Assembly (NCBI RefSeq): GCF_903815225.1 | Contig: NZ_LR813084.1 | Span: forward strand, 1,592,501-1,656,500 | Direction of reading: 5' to 3' | Source of the DNA: Delftia tsuruhatensis | GTDB taxonomy: Bacteria; Pseudomonadota; Gammaproteobacteria; Burkholderiales; Burkholderiaceae_C | Length of the DNA stretch: 64,000 nucleotides | In this document: positions 10,420 through 19,292 of the stretch, one piece after another | How the letters are laid out: each line of letters starts with the position of its first letter | Numbering within the stretch: position 1 is the stretch's first letter | Translations under genes and position numbers: made by a program | Notes under the pieces: generated by a model | Databases searched by the model: none | What the model was told of the DNA's origin: nothing | The model's input: the letters and a program-made list of their open reading frames with translations, nothing else

Positions 10420-10986
10420 TCAGGAGCAGGATTCGCTGCCCTTCATCTGCACGATCCTGCCGCCCGTGCCTGTGCAAAGCCGGACTGCGCTTCGGTCGCT
10501 GGCGATCTTGCCTTCGGGAACGAGCAGGAGATCCATGGCCGCCGCCACGGTGCCGCCGCCGTGCGAGAGCATGCCCCAGCGGTCCACGGCAATGGAGCCG
10601 GTGCTGTCGGCAAGGGTGATCTGGATACGGGATGGGGCGGGCGTCTGCTGCAGCACCGTGTTGCCGCTGGTCACTTGCCAGCCGCAGCCCCACTGGGTGT
10701 TGTCGCCGGCATTGGCGCAGCCATTGCCATTGGCGGCCTTGATGATGGTGACGTTGCCGCCGCGCTTGAGGGCTTCGGAGCGGGCGAAATAGATGGTTCC
10801 CTGGAGATCCTCGGCAACCTGCCGCACGCGCCAGCGCTCCATCAAGGGCGTGAAGCTGGGCGCGGCGAGGGCGGTGAGTATGGCCAGGATGGCGACCACC
10901 ACCATCAGCTCCAGGGTGGTGAACCCCTTGTGGCGTCGGGCGGGTGCCTTGGCGTGTGGCAGCCGTTGTGGGTGCAATGCGTGCAT
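10420..10986 (-). CDS. fimT: Minor pilin FimT/FimU (GspH-like), cluster copy 1
   Basis: 188-residue GspH/FimT family minor pilin. The leader ends RRHKG and is followed by FTTLELMVVVAILAILTALA with Glu5. The family motif APSFTPLMERWRVRQVAEDLQGTIYFARSEALKRGG follows directly. It is the first gene of the second tandem pilus operon and begins 115 bases after the pilE of the first. No T-tract terminator is visible in that 115-base gap, so the two operons may be transcribed together. FimT and FimU cannot be told apart without an alignment. Confidence 0.9.
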   Translation of the reverse strand: MHALHPQRLPHAKAPARRHKGFTTLELMVVVAILAILTALAAPSFTPLMERWRVRQVAEDLQGTIYFARSEALKRGGNVTIIKAANGNGCANAGDNTQWGCGWQVTSGNTVLQQTPAPSRIQITLADSTGSIAVDRWGMLSHGGGTVAAAMDLLLVPEGKIASDRSAVRLCTGTGGRIVQMKGSESCS

Positions 10987-11101
10987 GCCCGGATGCTAGG
11001 CATTGCACTCACGGGCGGGCGAGGGAACCGGACGAATGGATGCAGCCGCTGGATGAGTGGCTGGCCAGGGTGGTGGCAGGGACTGTCGCTTGCCCGCGAC
11101 C

Positions 11102-11545
11102 CTACCGCGACCAGCACTCCGCCGCGCTGGTGCCGGCCGCGAGGTTCAGGGCGTCACGCACACCCGTATGCGTCAGCGTGAAATCCCCGCAGCGGTCACC
11201 GGTCTGGGAGCCCCGGCGCGTGGCGACCAGGGTATAGGCCGAGGGGGTGTTTCCTGCGCTCAGGCCGATGGTGTAGCGCTTGCTGGCATCCCCGGTCCAG
11301 CTCAGCGCGGCGGGCAGCGCACCGGTGGGATAGACACCGGTGGCGGTGGCCGCCCGCTCCATCCACTGCTGGGCCTGCAGCAGGCCGGCGCGGGCGTCGG
11401 CGCGGTGGGCGCGGCGGATGTACTCGTTGTAGCTGGGCACGGCGATGGCGCCCAGGATGGCCACCACGGCCACGACGATCATGAGCTCGATCAACGTGAA
11501 GCCGCGGTGGCGCAGGCTGGCTGGGGGTGCGCGCCGGTCGCTCAT
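11102..11545 (-). CDS. pilE: Type IV pilin-like protein PilE, cluster copy 2
   Basis: 147-residue paralogue of the pilin at 3930-4358. The leader ends LRHRG and is followed by [20 protein letters not shown]. The next block, [36 protein letters not shown], is close to that of copy 1. A C-terminal cysteine pair (DRCGDF and AECWSR) is conserved. Its start overlaps the pilY1 stop as ATGA, whereas copy 1 has a 22-base gap. Unlike copy 1, its base composition matches the GC-rich surroundings. Confidence 0.92.
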   Translation of the reverse strand: MSDRRAPPASLRHRGFTLIELMIVVAVVAILGAIAVPSYNEYIRRAHRADARAGLLQAQQWMERAATATGVYPTGALPAALSWTGDASKRYTIGLSAGNTPSAYTLVATRRGSQTGDRCGDFTLTHTGVRDALNLAAGTSAAECWSR

Positions 11546-14500
11546 TGCATCTGGCGCCAGCTGGGGCGGGCCGGTTGCTCGGGCATGCGGGCCAGGATGT
11601 TCTCCTCGTCCTTGTCGCCCTTCATGACGATGCGCTCGCCCTGGATGATCTGCGTCTGGGCCCCTTTGGAGACCGTCATGCGGTGCATGTTCCCGTCGGC
11701 GGCGTTGTAGACGCCGTCGCCATTGGTGTCCATGACCTGCACCGAAGGGCGCTTGCCGTCCATGATGTTGAGCAGGGTCAGGAACTGGCGCTCACCATTG
11801 ACCGCCGTGGCCTCGCAGGTCTCCTGCGGCCCTGCGGCCACACCGTCGATGCCGTCGCCCTGGGCGGGAATCTGGGTGTGGATGGCCAGGATGTTGCTGC
11901 CGTCGAAGAAGGCCATGGGCTTGAGCAGGCGCTCGCCAACCTCGGGAAGGGTGAAGCGCCAGCCCCGCTGCGTGGTCCAGTTGACCCCCCCGCCGTTGAC
12001 CTGCCAGAAGTTGCGCCCGGCGCTGGCGCCGGTCCCTGTGGTGTTGGCGCCGGCCTGGGCCAGATCGATCAGCTCATGGGGGCTTGTGGGCCTGGGCACC
12101 TGGTCGGCGCGCAGCTTGCAATCGGCATCGGCCGTTGACAGGCAGGGCTCCACGCGGGCGCCGCCACCGGCTCGCTTGTAGCGCGTGCTGTCCAGCACGG
12201 AATAGAGAGTGCCGGCCTGTGGGTTGACGGGATCCTGCACCGTCACGTTGCGGCCCGTGCCGAAGGCGACCATCATGCCGCCCACGGCCAGGTTCTCGTC
12301 CTGGCCCGCAGAGTTCTTCATGACCTGCCGGCGGTCGTTGGCGCGTACGGTCGGGGCGGCCGTGATGGACGGTGCCCGGGAGTTGTCCACCTGGAACAAG
12401 GGCTGGCCGCCAAACGCTACCTCCCAGCTGGATGGATCATCGCTGGCGATGAGGAACTTCCACAGGTTGCCACGCAGATCGCCGGCATAGACCACGTCGG
12501 GCCGGCCATCGCCATTGATGTCCACCAGGCGCGGGGCCGACAGGCCGTTGCCCGGCGTGCCGGCCGGCGTTGGCAGGCGCAGCAGCTCGCGGCCCTGGTC
12601 CAGGTACTGGATCAGCAGCACGGCCCGGCCATTGCGGCTGTTGTAGCCATTGCCCATGACCACGGCCCAGCGGCCATCGTTCAGCTGGGTGATCTGGGTG
12701 GTGCGCTGGGGGTTGGAGTCATCCAGCACGGGCGGGGCGAAGACATGGCCGATGTCCTTGTCCTCCTCGCAGCGCTTGCGGGCCTGGTCGTCGGACAGTA
12801 AGGAGCAGTTGGCGGGGAAGGTTTCGCTGGCGTGCAGGCTGCGGTCCAGCAGCACCAGGGAGGCGGCATTGTTTTCGCCGAAGTTGGCGGGATCTGTGGC
12901 GTCCAGCGCGAAGTAGCCCTTGCCGCCGGCGCCCAGGGTGCCCACCAGCAAGGTCTTCCACTGGCTGCCGATCTTCACGTCGCCGGTCATGGGCGAGCCG
13001 TCGACGAAGTAGCGGTGGCGATTGTCGTAGCCGGGCTCGGTGAGCTGGGCCAGGCCTGGAATCACGCCCCGGGGCACGTAGGCCAGCTTCTCGGAGCCGT
13101 CGAGGGCGGAGAAGCCGTGCAGCATGCCGTCGTTGCCGCCCACGTAGAGCATGGGGGTGCGGTTCTGGCGGGTCTGGGCGAACTGCATGTAGTCCTGCGT
13201 GGGGTAGAGGCTGGAGGGCGCGCCCGTGTACCAGATGGCGGAGTTGATGATGTCGCCCTGGCGCGACTGGCGCTGGCGCAAGGGCCGGGTGGCGGTGTAG
13301 CTGGGCGGGCTGCCGGTGCCTTCCATGCCGCGTTCGCCGCGCAGGTAGTTGAGGCGATTCTCGCCATGGCCATCGGGGGTGCCTCTGCTCTGGCCCAGGT
13401 GCGCCTTTTGCGCGGTATTGAGGGATGCCCACCGGAACGGAACCCCTTGGCCGGGGTGGTTGCCATTCCAGGTGAGGACGGCGCGGTTGTTGATGTCGGT
13501 CAGGGCGTCGAGCTGGTCGGCGGTGTGGGCGCCCCAGCCCGCGGCCGCGCCGGTGGCGCCGCCCGGGGCGATGGTCTGGGCGGTGATCCAGCCTTTCCAT
13601 GCCTGCTGGGGGTCGTAGTGGGCGGTGTACAGGCCCACGGCGTTGCGCGTGCTGGTGGAGCCGCTGGTGGCGGCCGAGCTGCGGTCTGGTTCGGATTCGG
13701 CGTTGATCTGCTGGACGATCTGGCGGAAGGCCGTGGCCAGGTCTTCGCTGCGGTTGACGGCGTAGAACTTTCCGCGGCCATTGATGGCGGCGTGCCACAT
13801 GTCGTGACCACGGTCGGCCTGATCGTCACCGGGAAGACTTTGATCCGTCGTCATGCTGCCTGCGGCTCGCCAGGCGAAGGTGCCATTGGCATAGTCGGCG
13901 AAATTGCCGTCGTAGCCATAGGGGACGGTGCCGGAAGGCGGGGAAGCTATGGGGGTCCGTCCATTTGCCGTGTAGTTGAACTGGGGCAGCGCATATTGGC
14001 TGAAGCCCACCGTGAAGGTGGCCATGTGCGGCCAGGTGGCCGGGTTGTAGCGGGGGTTCCAATACTTTTTCAGCGTGATGGAGGAGGCCTTGTTGGTACT
14101 GCTGGTGAATGTTTCCTGGGGCGGCGCTCTGTTGTACTCAGTCGAAGTGCGAGGACTGCCGGTCAAGCCAGTGGTTTGCAATGGATCGGCCCAGCTTTTG
14201 AATGCCCAATCTGCGATGGTCGAGAAGCTGCCAGCGTCGTTGTCGCGGTAGATCTGTGTTTGCGGATCTGTGGTGGCATATGGCGTGCTATCGGGAAGTG
14301 TTCTGCCGGTTCCATCGAAGTTGGGGCTGTCCGGGATCTGGTTGCCAGGACTGCGTATCGCATAGTTCCAGCCTCCGTCCGTCATCAGGATGTGGTAGTT
14401 ACGCCGACAGCCCAGATAGGGGGTGTCTTTTTCCCCAGGCTCGCTGGCCCAGGGGCCGTTGATGTTGAGTTTGGCCCGCATGTACCGATCTGCCTGGCTG

Positions 14501-15018
14501 ACCATGGTGTGTGTGGGGGTCCAGGCGCAGCCGGTGAGTTTGTCGATGTAGTTAAGAAAGTTTTGTCTGTGGGTGCTGTCCAGCACACGTATGGAATGGG
14601 TGTCGCGCCTGCTGGCGTCCAGTGTCATCGCAGTCCAGCCATCACCACCATTGCCGCAGCGGCCCATGGTCTGCCAGGCGAAGCGAATGCTGCCATCGGG
14701 CAGCAATTGGTGGTCCTCGAAAACTGTCTTGAGGGCATGCCGAAGGATGTTGACGCGACTGGCACGAATCGACCAACTTCCATTGGAGTCCGGTTGCGTG
14801 ATCGTTTGGTCGCCTAAAGCTGTGGTGCTGTTGATCCGATAGCGCATGCTGCCCGAATCATCCAGGCTGAGAATCACATTCGGCGCCACGAACGGCTCCA
14901 CCGTCGCCGGTGGTGATTGCGCCAGATTCAGCGTCTGCGCCCAGCCGCTGGCCGGGGCCCAGGCGGTGGCCGTCATGGCGGCCAGCAATGTGGCCTTGAA
15001 AGGGATGTGTTGCTTCAT
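11542..15018 (-). CDS. pilY1: PilY1-type pilus tip adhesin, cluster copy 2
   Basis: 1158-residue PilY1 paralogue. The signal peptide ends near residue 28 (SGWAQ). The MIDAS-type motif is D53-x-S55-x-S57. At the propeller boundary it has NYLRGERG, so the RGD of copy 1 is RGE here (residues 560-562). Propeller segments [33 protein letters not shown] and [15 protein letters not shown] are nearly the same as in copy 1. Calcium-type loops lie at 833-841 (DINGDGRPD) and near 1097 (DTNGDGVYN). The N-terminal third (bases about 13850-14900) is AT-richer than the rest, the reverse of copy 1. It is probably an alternative tip adhesin. Confidence 0.95.
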   Translation of the reverse strand: MKQHIPFKATLLAAMTATAWAPASGWAQTLNLAQSPPATVEPFVAPNVILSLDDSGSMRYRINSTTALGDQTITQPDSNGSWSIRASRVNILRHALKTVFEDHQLLPDGSIRFAWQTMGRCGNGGDGWTAMTLDASRRDTHSIRVLDSTHRQNFLNYIDKLTGCAWTPTHTMVSQADRYMRAKLNINGPWASEPGEKDTPYLGCRRNYHILMTDGGWNYAIRSPGNQIPDSPNFDGTGRTLPDSTPYATTDPQTQIYRDNDAGSFSTIADWAFKSWADPLQTTGLTGSPRTSTEYNRAPPQETFTSSTNKASSITLKKYWNPRYNPATWPHMATFTVGFSQYALPQFNYTANGRTPIASPPSGTVPYGYDGNFADYANGTFAWRAAGSMTTDQSLPGDDQADRGHDMWHAAINGRGKFYAVNRSEDLATAFRQIVQQINAESEPDRSSAATSGSTSTRNAVGLYTAHYDPQQAWKGWITAQTIAPGGATGAAAGWGAHTADQLDALTDINNRAVLTWNGNHPGQGVPFRWASLNTAQKAHLGQSRGTPDGHGENRLNYLRGERGMEGTGSPPSYTATRPLRQRQSRQGDIINSAIWYTGAPSSLYPTQDYMQFAQTRQNRTPMLYVGGNDGMLHGFSALDGSEKLAYVPRGVIPGLAQLTEPGYDNRHRYFVDGSPMTGDVKIGSQWKTLLVGTLGAGGKGYFALDATDPANFGENNAASLVLLDRSLHASETFPANCSLLSDDQARKRCEEDKDIGHVFAPPVLDDSNPQRTTQITQLNDGRWAVVMGNGYNSRNGRAVLLIQYLDQGRELLRLPTPAGTPGNGLSAPRLVDINGDGRPDVVYAGDLRGNLWKFLIASDDPSSWEVAFGGQPLFQVDNSRAPSITAAPTVRANDRRQVMKNSAGQDENLAVGGMMVAFGTGRNVTVQDPVNPQAGTLYSVLDSTRYKRAGGGARVEPCLSTADADCKLRADQVPRPTSPHELIDLAQAGANTTGTGASAGRNFWQVNGGGVNWTTQRGWRFTLPEVGERLLKPMAFFDGSNILAIHTQIPAQGDGIDGVAAGPQETCEATAVNGERQFLTLLNIMDGKRPSVQVMDTNGDGVYNAADGNMHRMTVSKGAQTQIIQGERIVMKGDKDEENILARMPEQPARPSWRQMQ

Positions 15019-15056
15019 ACGCCGCTCCCTGCGTCGGTTCTTCGGTTTCGGTTTAC

Positions 15057-15827
15057 TCAGTTCTTCATGCGCTGGCGCGCATAGGTCTGCTGCAGCACCA
15101 CCTGGGTGCCGGCCTTGCGGCCCCGCGCCAGCGCAGTCACGCGGTAGAGCACCTGGGGGGCCATGTGCAGTGGCAGCAGGGGCCTTGCGTCGGCAACCAG
15201 GCCGGCATTGCCGGCCTGGGGGTCATGGGGCAGGACTTCTATCCAGTACCAGCCGCCGTCCGTGCCGCCCTGCTCGGCCAGGATGGGGTTGCTGTTCGAT
15301 CCCGTGATCGCGCCCGTGTACTGGCCGTAGCGCGCCCCCGCAGCGGCCATCTGGGCCAGGGTGGGGCCCTGGCTGGCGTCGGTGTTGTTCCAGAAGTCCT
15401 GCGGCCCGGTGCGCTTGGCGCACAGGGCATCGCGGCATTTGGTGCCGGCCTGGGCGTCCAGGAAGGCAAGCAGGGGCTGCACCTCCTTGGCTTCCAGCGG
15501 AAACCGGGCCGTGGTGTTGCCCCTGCGGCAGACGGAGGGCTTGCTGGCATCGTCCTCGCATGCCTGGCCGTTGGCCCGTTCGCCACGGATGTCCAGCTCG
15601 GCATCCAGCAACAGGGCCTGGGCGGCTTCGAAGGCGCGCTGGTAGTCGGCGTCGTTGCCCACGACCAGTTCGTTGAACAGCGCGCTGCGCGACGCCCACA
15701 GCGCCAGCAGCATGGACAGCAGCACCAGCACGATGACGATGAACAGCGCGATGCCCTGTTGGCGCCGGGGCGGCGGGCCCGGGCGGTCGTGCTGTGCATG
15801 CCGCAGGGGTGGGGCCCGCCGCATCAT
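15057..15827 (-). CDS. pilX: Minor pilin PilX, cluster copy 2
   Basis: 256-residue PilX paralogue. The frame is open upstream, but the start at 15827 overlaps the pilW stop as ATGA and gives MMRRAPPLRH and a basic leader ending RRQQG before IALFIVIVLVLLSMLLALWA. As in copy 1 there is no Glu5. The FNELVVGNDADYQRAFEAAQ block and a DFWNN block are shared with copy 1; the middle third is more divergent and the C-terminus ends in a similar YARQRMKN. pilY1 starts 38 bases after its stop. Confidence 0.9.
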   Translation of the reverse strand: MMRRAPPLRHAQHDRPGPPPRRQQGIALFIVIVLVLLSMLLALWASRSALFNELVVGNDADYQRAFEAAQALLLDAELDIRGERANGQACEDDASKPSVCRRGNTTARFPLEAKEVQPLLAFLDAQAGTKCRDALCAKRTGPQDFWNNTDASQGPTLAQMAAAGARYGQYTGAITGSNSNPILAEQGGTDGGWYWIEVLPHDPQAGNAGLVADARPLLPLHMAPQVLYRVTALARGRKAGTQVVLQQTYARQRMKN

Positions 15828-16708
15828 CCGGCCAGCCCCTGGCCGCGCAACTGGTAGACGCTGCGGAACACCATGTGCAGGCGCCGGGTGCGCGGCGCGG
15901 GCAGGGTGGTCATGTCGATGGTGGCGGCCGTGCCCGTGCTGTCGGCGCAGTCGGTATAGGTGCTGCCCGCGGGCATGTCGATGGCTTCGGTGCCGAACAG
16001 CACCAGGCAGACCTCCACGCCGTAGACGCGCGGCCAGTTCGCGCCGACCTCGGCCGCGCTGACATACCGGACGCGGGCTGCGCCGTCCGGGGCCTGCATC
16101 AGGTAGCGCAGCTGGAAGTTGGCGATGTTTTCCGCAAAAGGCTGTCGCGTGCTGCCGCCGCCTGCGCAGCGCAGGGTATTGCTGGTGGTGTCCAGCACGA
16201 AGTGGCTCTGGATGAGGGTGGCGCTGTTGGTCTGGCCCAGGCAGTTGCGTTGCAGGGAGGCGCTGCCCTGGGGGCTGTGCAGCGGCTGCGTGTAGTTGCT
16301 GTAGCCCACGGTGAGTGCGAACTGGTTGCTGGCGGGCGTGTCGTTGCCCCGGATGCTGTCGTTGGCGGGGATGAAGTCGTCTGCCCGGGCTTCGAGGGCC
16401 ACGGGGTCGGCAATGTCGATGGGCTCGTTCGGCGCCTTCTGCGAGGCCAGCAGCAGGCGCAGCGAGCCGGCCTGCCGCAGCTGCCGGCCCATGACGCGGA
16501 AGATGTGGGAGGCCTGCTGCTGCAGCTGGCTGGCGTCGCTGACGGTGCCGGTCACGCCGCGCGAGGCCATGAGCGCACCCAGGGCCACGCCGATGACCAG
16601 CAGGCCCAGGACCATGCCGACCAGCAGCTCGACGAGGGTCATGCCCTGCTGCCGGCGCCGAGGGTCGCCCTGGAGGGCGGGAGAAGGGGGAGGGCGTCGA
16701 TGGGTCAT
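15824..16708 (-). CDS. pilW: Minor pilin PilW, cluster copy 2
   Basis: 294-residue PilW paralogue. The start at 16708 was chosen because it gives MTHRRPPPSP and a leader ending RRRQQG directly before MTLVELLVGMVLGLLVIGVA, and because it sits 2 bases after the pilV stop, as in copy 1. The blocks GVTGTVSDASQLQQQASHIFRVMGRQLRQAG, LRYLMQAPDG and RTRRLHMVFRSVYQLRGQG match copy 1. The stop overlaps the pilX start. The longer upstream open frame is antisense-type noise. Confidence 0.9.
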   Translation of the reverse strand: MTHRRPPPSPALQGDPRRRQQGMTLVELLVGMVLGLLVIGVALGALMASRGVTGTVSDASQLQQQASHIFRVMGRQLRQAGSLRLLLASQKAPNEPIDIADPVALEARADDFIPANDSIRGNDTPASNQFALTVGYSNYTQPLHSPQGSASLQRNCLGQTNSATLIQSHFVLDTTSNTLRCAGGGSTRQPFAENIANFQLRYLMQAPDGAARVRYVSAAEVGANWPRVYGVEVCLVLFGTEAIDMPAGSTYTDCADSTGTAATIDMTTLPAPRTRRLHMVFRSVYQLRGQGLAG

Positions 16709-16710
16709 GG

Positions 16711-17331
16711 CTAGCCCGCGCAGAAGAACTGCACCGCGCTGTCGCCGAAGTAGGGCGCACAGCGGGCACTCAGGGGGATGTACTGGAGGTGGCAGGTCCT
16801 GTCGGCGGGGCAGGCGACGGCCTTGTTGTCGCGCGCGCCGCCGCCGATCGGGTCCTTGTAGGTGGCGTCGCCGGACTTCTCGTTCTCGCGCCAGCTGATC
16901 ATGACGCCCAGCTGGCGCTGGTTGCCGGTCGTGGCGGCTGCCTCGTCCTCGGAGATGAAGACCTTGGCGGTGCCGCCGGGCAGCACCTGGCCCACGGAGG
17001 TTTTCCAGCGCGCCAGGTGGTAGGCCGCCAACTCGGCCGGGCTGCACTCGCCGGTGGCGCAGTCCGTGGTGATGGCGGGGACGTGGCTCCAGTCGGAGAC
17101 GTAGGCGTTGATCTGTCCCAGGGAGTTGGGATTGACCCGGGTGCGCTCGCCGAGGTCTTCGATCAGCCGTATGGCCTGGGCACGGCGCACGCCGGTCTGG
17201 TTGTCGGCCAGGGTGCGCATCTGCGCGCCGAGCACCCCGAGGATGCCCAGCGCCGCCACGACCAGGGCGACCAGCGTTTCGATCAGGGTGATGCCGGACT
17301 GGCGCCGGTGGCGTGTTTGCCGGGTCAGCAT
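16711..17331 (-). CDS. pilV: Minor pilin PilV, cluster copy 2
   Basis: 206-residue PilV paralogue. The start at 17331 gives MLTRQTRHRRQSG followed by ITLIETLVALVVAALGILGV, with Glu5 present. The blocks QMRTLADNQTGVRRAQAIRLIEDLGERTRVNP and RTCHLQYIPLSARCAPYFG match copy 1. The start lies inside the last seven bases of fimT, so translation is probably coupled. It is about 20 residues shorter than copy 1, mainly in the central region. Confidence 0.9.
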   Translation of the reverse strand: MLTRQTRHRRQSGITLIETLVALVVAALGILGVLGAQMRTLADNQTGVRRAQAIRLIEDLGERTRVNPNSLGQINAYVSDWSHVPAITTDCATGECSPAELAAYHLARWKTSVGQVLPGGTAKVFISEDEAAATTGNQRQLGVMISWRENEKSGDATYKDPIGGGARDNKAVACPADRTCHLQYIPLSARCAPYFGDSAVQFFCAG

Positions 17332-17915
17332 GGCACCTGCACCTGGTCCACGACCTTGATGCGGCCGCCGGCGGCCACGCACACGCCCTTGGTGGCGGGG
17401 GAGGATATTCCGTCCGGGAGGGGGGCAATGGTGAAGCCAAGGGCCGTGACACCATCCATGCCTCCCCAGCGGTCCACCTGGATCCTGTCCGCGTTCGGGC
17501 CGCTCGTGGTTCGGGTCACGGTGATGTCTGCCGGGGTGTCGATGCGCCGGATTTCCTGGTTATTGGCGACGATGGCCCAGCCGCAGTCCCAGTCGGCTTT
17601 GTTCTGGGCCAGCTTGCAGCCGTTGGTGTTCTGCGGCAGCTTCTGGATGGAGATGCCTCCACCGCGCCGGACGGCTTCGGAGCGCGCGTAGTGGAGCGTG
17701 GACTGCAGTCCTTCGACGACCTGCCGCACGCGCCAGCGCTCGATGAGGGGCCTGAAGCTGGGGGCCGCCAGCGAGGCCAGCACGGCGAGGATGGCAATGA
17801 CCACCATCAGTTCGACGGCGGTAAAGCCTCGCGCCTGCGTGCAAGGTGAGCGAGGGTGTGGAAAGGGCAGGCCTGCGGCCTGCCAGAGGCATGGGTATGC
17901 CGGGGGCGATGACAT
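17325..17915 (-). CDS. fimT: Minor pilin FimT/FimU (GspH-like), cluster copy 2
   Basis: 196-residue FimT paralogue and the first gene of the whole duplicated pilus block. The start at 17915 was preferred over an ATG 69 bases upstream because a GGGAGG ribosome site lies about nine bases before it. The leader ends CTQARG and is followed by FTAVELMVVIAILAVLASLA with Glu5, then APSFRPLIERWRVRQVVEGLQSTLHYARSEAVRRGG, the family motif shared with copy 1. The leader is unusually long (about 35 residues), so the true start may be further in. Confidence 0.88.
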   Translation of the reverse strand: MSSPPAYPCLWQAAGLPFPHPRSPCTQARGFTAVELMVVIAILAVLASLAAPSFRPLIERWRVRQVVEGLQSTLHYARSEAVRRGGGISIQKLPQNTNGCKLAQNKADWDCGWAIVANNQEIRRIDTPADITVTRTTSGPNADRIQVDRWGGMDGVTALGFTIAPLPDGISSPATKGVCVAAGGRIKVVDQVQVPC

Positions 17916-18237
17916 GCTGGGGTTCCCTCCCGCTGGTTGGCTGGCAATGCGATGGCTCGTCAGGCCTTGCACGGTCAGGGGCAAAGGAGCGGCCGAGGCC
18001 CGGGTGCCGGGTGTTTGCCGCGTTGCCTGTCGCGCAGGTCCTGCTGGTGCCTTTTGTGCCGTTCAGCGTATGGGTCTGTCGTTACCCTGTCTCTCGGAAC
18101 ATTCTGGTTTTTTGGCTGTGGCCTAGGAATTTCGGCGCGTCCTGCCGGGTTGCGGGCACGGTCGTGCAGTCCGCAAGCCAAGCCTGGCGCGGCTTTGCGG
18201 GCTGCGTCCGCATGAAAGAAAATCTAGGACAGTTTTT
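17916..18237. other. Non-coding gap upstream of the pilus block
   Basis: 322 bases between the start of fimT (copy 2) and the stop of the small exported protein gene, both on the minus strand. The promoter of the pilus operon should lie here. I found no convincing -35/-10 pair, sigma-54 type -24/-12 pair or T-tract terminator by eye, apart from a short GCACG-GT-CGTGC dyad near 18157. Open frames crossing it look like GC-rich noise. Confidence 0.5.
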
Positions 18238-18585
18238 TCAGCGCTGGCGGTTTCCCGGCGGTGGCTGCGTGTACCCGGCGCATGCGCCGGCGTTGTGCCG
18301 GCCCTGGCATTCGCGGTACAGCCGCCTGTCGCGCTGTTCCGGGGTTTCCTCGGAGCCGCTGCGCTGGGCGGGGGCACGGACCCGCTGGCCCGGTTGCCTG
18401 CGCTTGCCGGCCTTGGCTGTCTTGGCGGCTTTGTCGGCCTTGGTGGTCGCCAGCACGTCGGCGGGCGGGTGGGCGGTGTGCCCGGGAAAGGCCAGGGCCA
18501 GGCCCAGGGCGGCCAGGACCAGCCCGGCGCAGGTGCGCCGGAGCACTGGGCCGTGTGCGGCCCGGGTTGAGAAATGCATGACCAT
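18238..18585 (-). CDS. Small exported basic protein of unknown function
   Basis: 115 residues. The start at 18585 has a clear GGGAGG ribosome site seven bases upstream. A signal peptide covers about the first 40 residues (hydrophobic core LVLAALGLALAF). The mature part begins Lys/Ala-rich (ATTKADKAAKTAKAGKRR), continues with a basic Pro/Gln-rich stretch, and ends in a compact motif with two cysteines, DRRLYRECQGRHNAGACAGY. That last motif looks like the conserved part of a family, possibly binding nucleic acid or a metal, but I do not recognise it. It probably acts in the periplasm. It is divergent from rpsO. Confidence 0.6.
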   Translation of the reverse strand: MVMHFSTRAAHGPVLRRTCAGLVLAALGLALAFPGHTAHPPADVLATTKADKAAKTAKAGKRRQPGQRVRAPAQRSGSEETPEQRDRRLYRECQGRHNAGACAGYTQPPPGNRQR

Positions 18586-18685
18586 GGTGCTGCCTCCCGT
18601 AGGTGATGGACTGCCGGCGTGCCGGTATGTCTGCATTCTGTTCGGAGCGTTCGCGGCCCGGGCTTGGGGGCGTTGGGGGTGTGGA

Positions 18686-18714
18686 AATGTCGGAGGGAGC
18701 GCGCTTGGTATAAT
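18686..18714 (+). promoter_or_regulatory. Probable promoter of rpsO
   Basis: A perfect TATAAT lies at 18709-18714, preceded by TGG, which makes an extended -10 element (TGN before TATAAT). The -35 region at about 18686-18691 is weak, as expected for extended -10 promoters. It is 105 bases before the rpsO start codon, leaving a leader long enough for S15 autoregulation, as known in E. coli. No pseudoknot was modelled. Confidence 0.6.
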
Positions 18715-18818
18715 CCCAGGGTTTTGCATGGTGCAAGACGCACGTCGGGGCCTTTCCAGTCCCGGCGCAAGTAACCAAGGCGGCCTCCTCGCGAGCTGCC
18801 AATTTCCAAGGAAAAACA

Positions 18819-19085
18819 ATGATCGCATCTTCCGTGAAGGCTGAAGTCGTCAAGTCCAATGCACGCTCTGCCAACGATACCGGCAGCCCCGAAGTGCAAG
18901 TGGCCCTGCTGACCGCCCGCATCAACGAGCTGACCCCTCACTTCAAGCAACACGCCAAGGACCACCACGGTCGCCGCGGCCTGCTGCGCATGGTGAGCCG
19001 TCGTCGCAAGTTGCTGGACTACCTGAAGTCCAAGGACGCTGATCGCTACACCGCACTGATCGCCAAGCTGGGCCTGCGCAAGTAA
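18819..19085 (+). CDS. rpsO: 30S ribosomal protein S15
   Basis: 88-residue S15, which binds the central domain of 16S rRNA and is a primary assembly protein. The sequence has the family blocks [36 protein letters not shown] and [11 protein letters not shown]. Length is normal. An AAGGA ribosome site lies just before the ATG. It is followed by a strong intrinsic terminator and then pnp, the usual rpsO-pnp pairing of proteobacteria. Confidence 0.99.
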   Translation: MIASSVKAEVVKSNARSANDTGSPEVQVALLTARINELTPHFKQHAKDHHGRRGLLRMVSRRRKLLDYLKSKDADRYTALIAKLGLRK

Positions 19086-19101
19086 GCACGGTGGGAGATC
19101 G

Positions 19102-19140
19102 AAACGCCTGAGTTAGCCTGTCTAGCTCAGGCGTTTTTTA
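19102..19140 (+). terminator. Intrinsic terminator after rpsO
   Basis: An 11-bp perfect stem (AAACGCCTGAG at 19102-19112 with CTCAGGCGTTT at 19126-19136) closes a 13-base loop and runs into a T-tract at 19134-19139. It begins 16 bases after the rpsO stop. It should reduce readthrough into pnp. Confidence 0.9.
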
Positions 19141-19170
19141 CTTCGGAGAAAGCAAGACGGAGCGAAGCTG

Positions 19171-19223
19171 TGTCATTCCATTGCTTCTGATTTGATAGCA
19201 ATGAATCCAGCAATGGAATGGCA
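19171..19223 (+). promoter_or_regulatory. Long inverted repeat in the pnp leader
   Basis: CATTCCATTGC at 19174-19184 pairs perfectly with GCAATGGAATG at 19210-19220. The dyad extends to 14 bp on each side if one G-U pair is allowed. It lies 70 bases before the pnp start codon. In E. coli a long hairpin in the pnp leader is cut by RNase III and PNPase then represses its own mRNA; this dyad is a candidate equivalent, but that role is inferred. A smaller hairpin repeat (19180-19202) overlaps it and would compete with the long stem. Confidence 0.5.
19180..19202 (+). repeat. 23-base hairpin repeat, copy A
   Basis: ATTGCT, 11 bases, then AGCAAT. The core TTGCT-NN-TGATT-NN-ATAGCAA is shared, base for base and with the same spacing, with the element at 39589-39611. 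A third, degenerate copy lies at 39773-39795. All three are intergenic. Confidence 0.6.
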
Positions 19224-19292
19224 TCGTGTTCTGAATTGCGCTCCGTTCCTGGACCGGGTGAGGGTATCCGGTCCGCATACCAAGGAGCAAAC

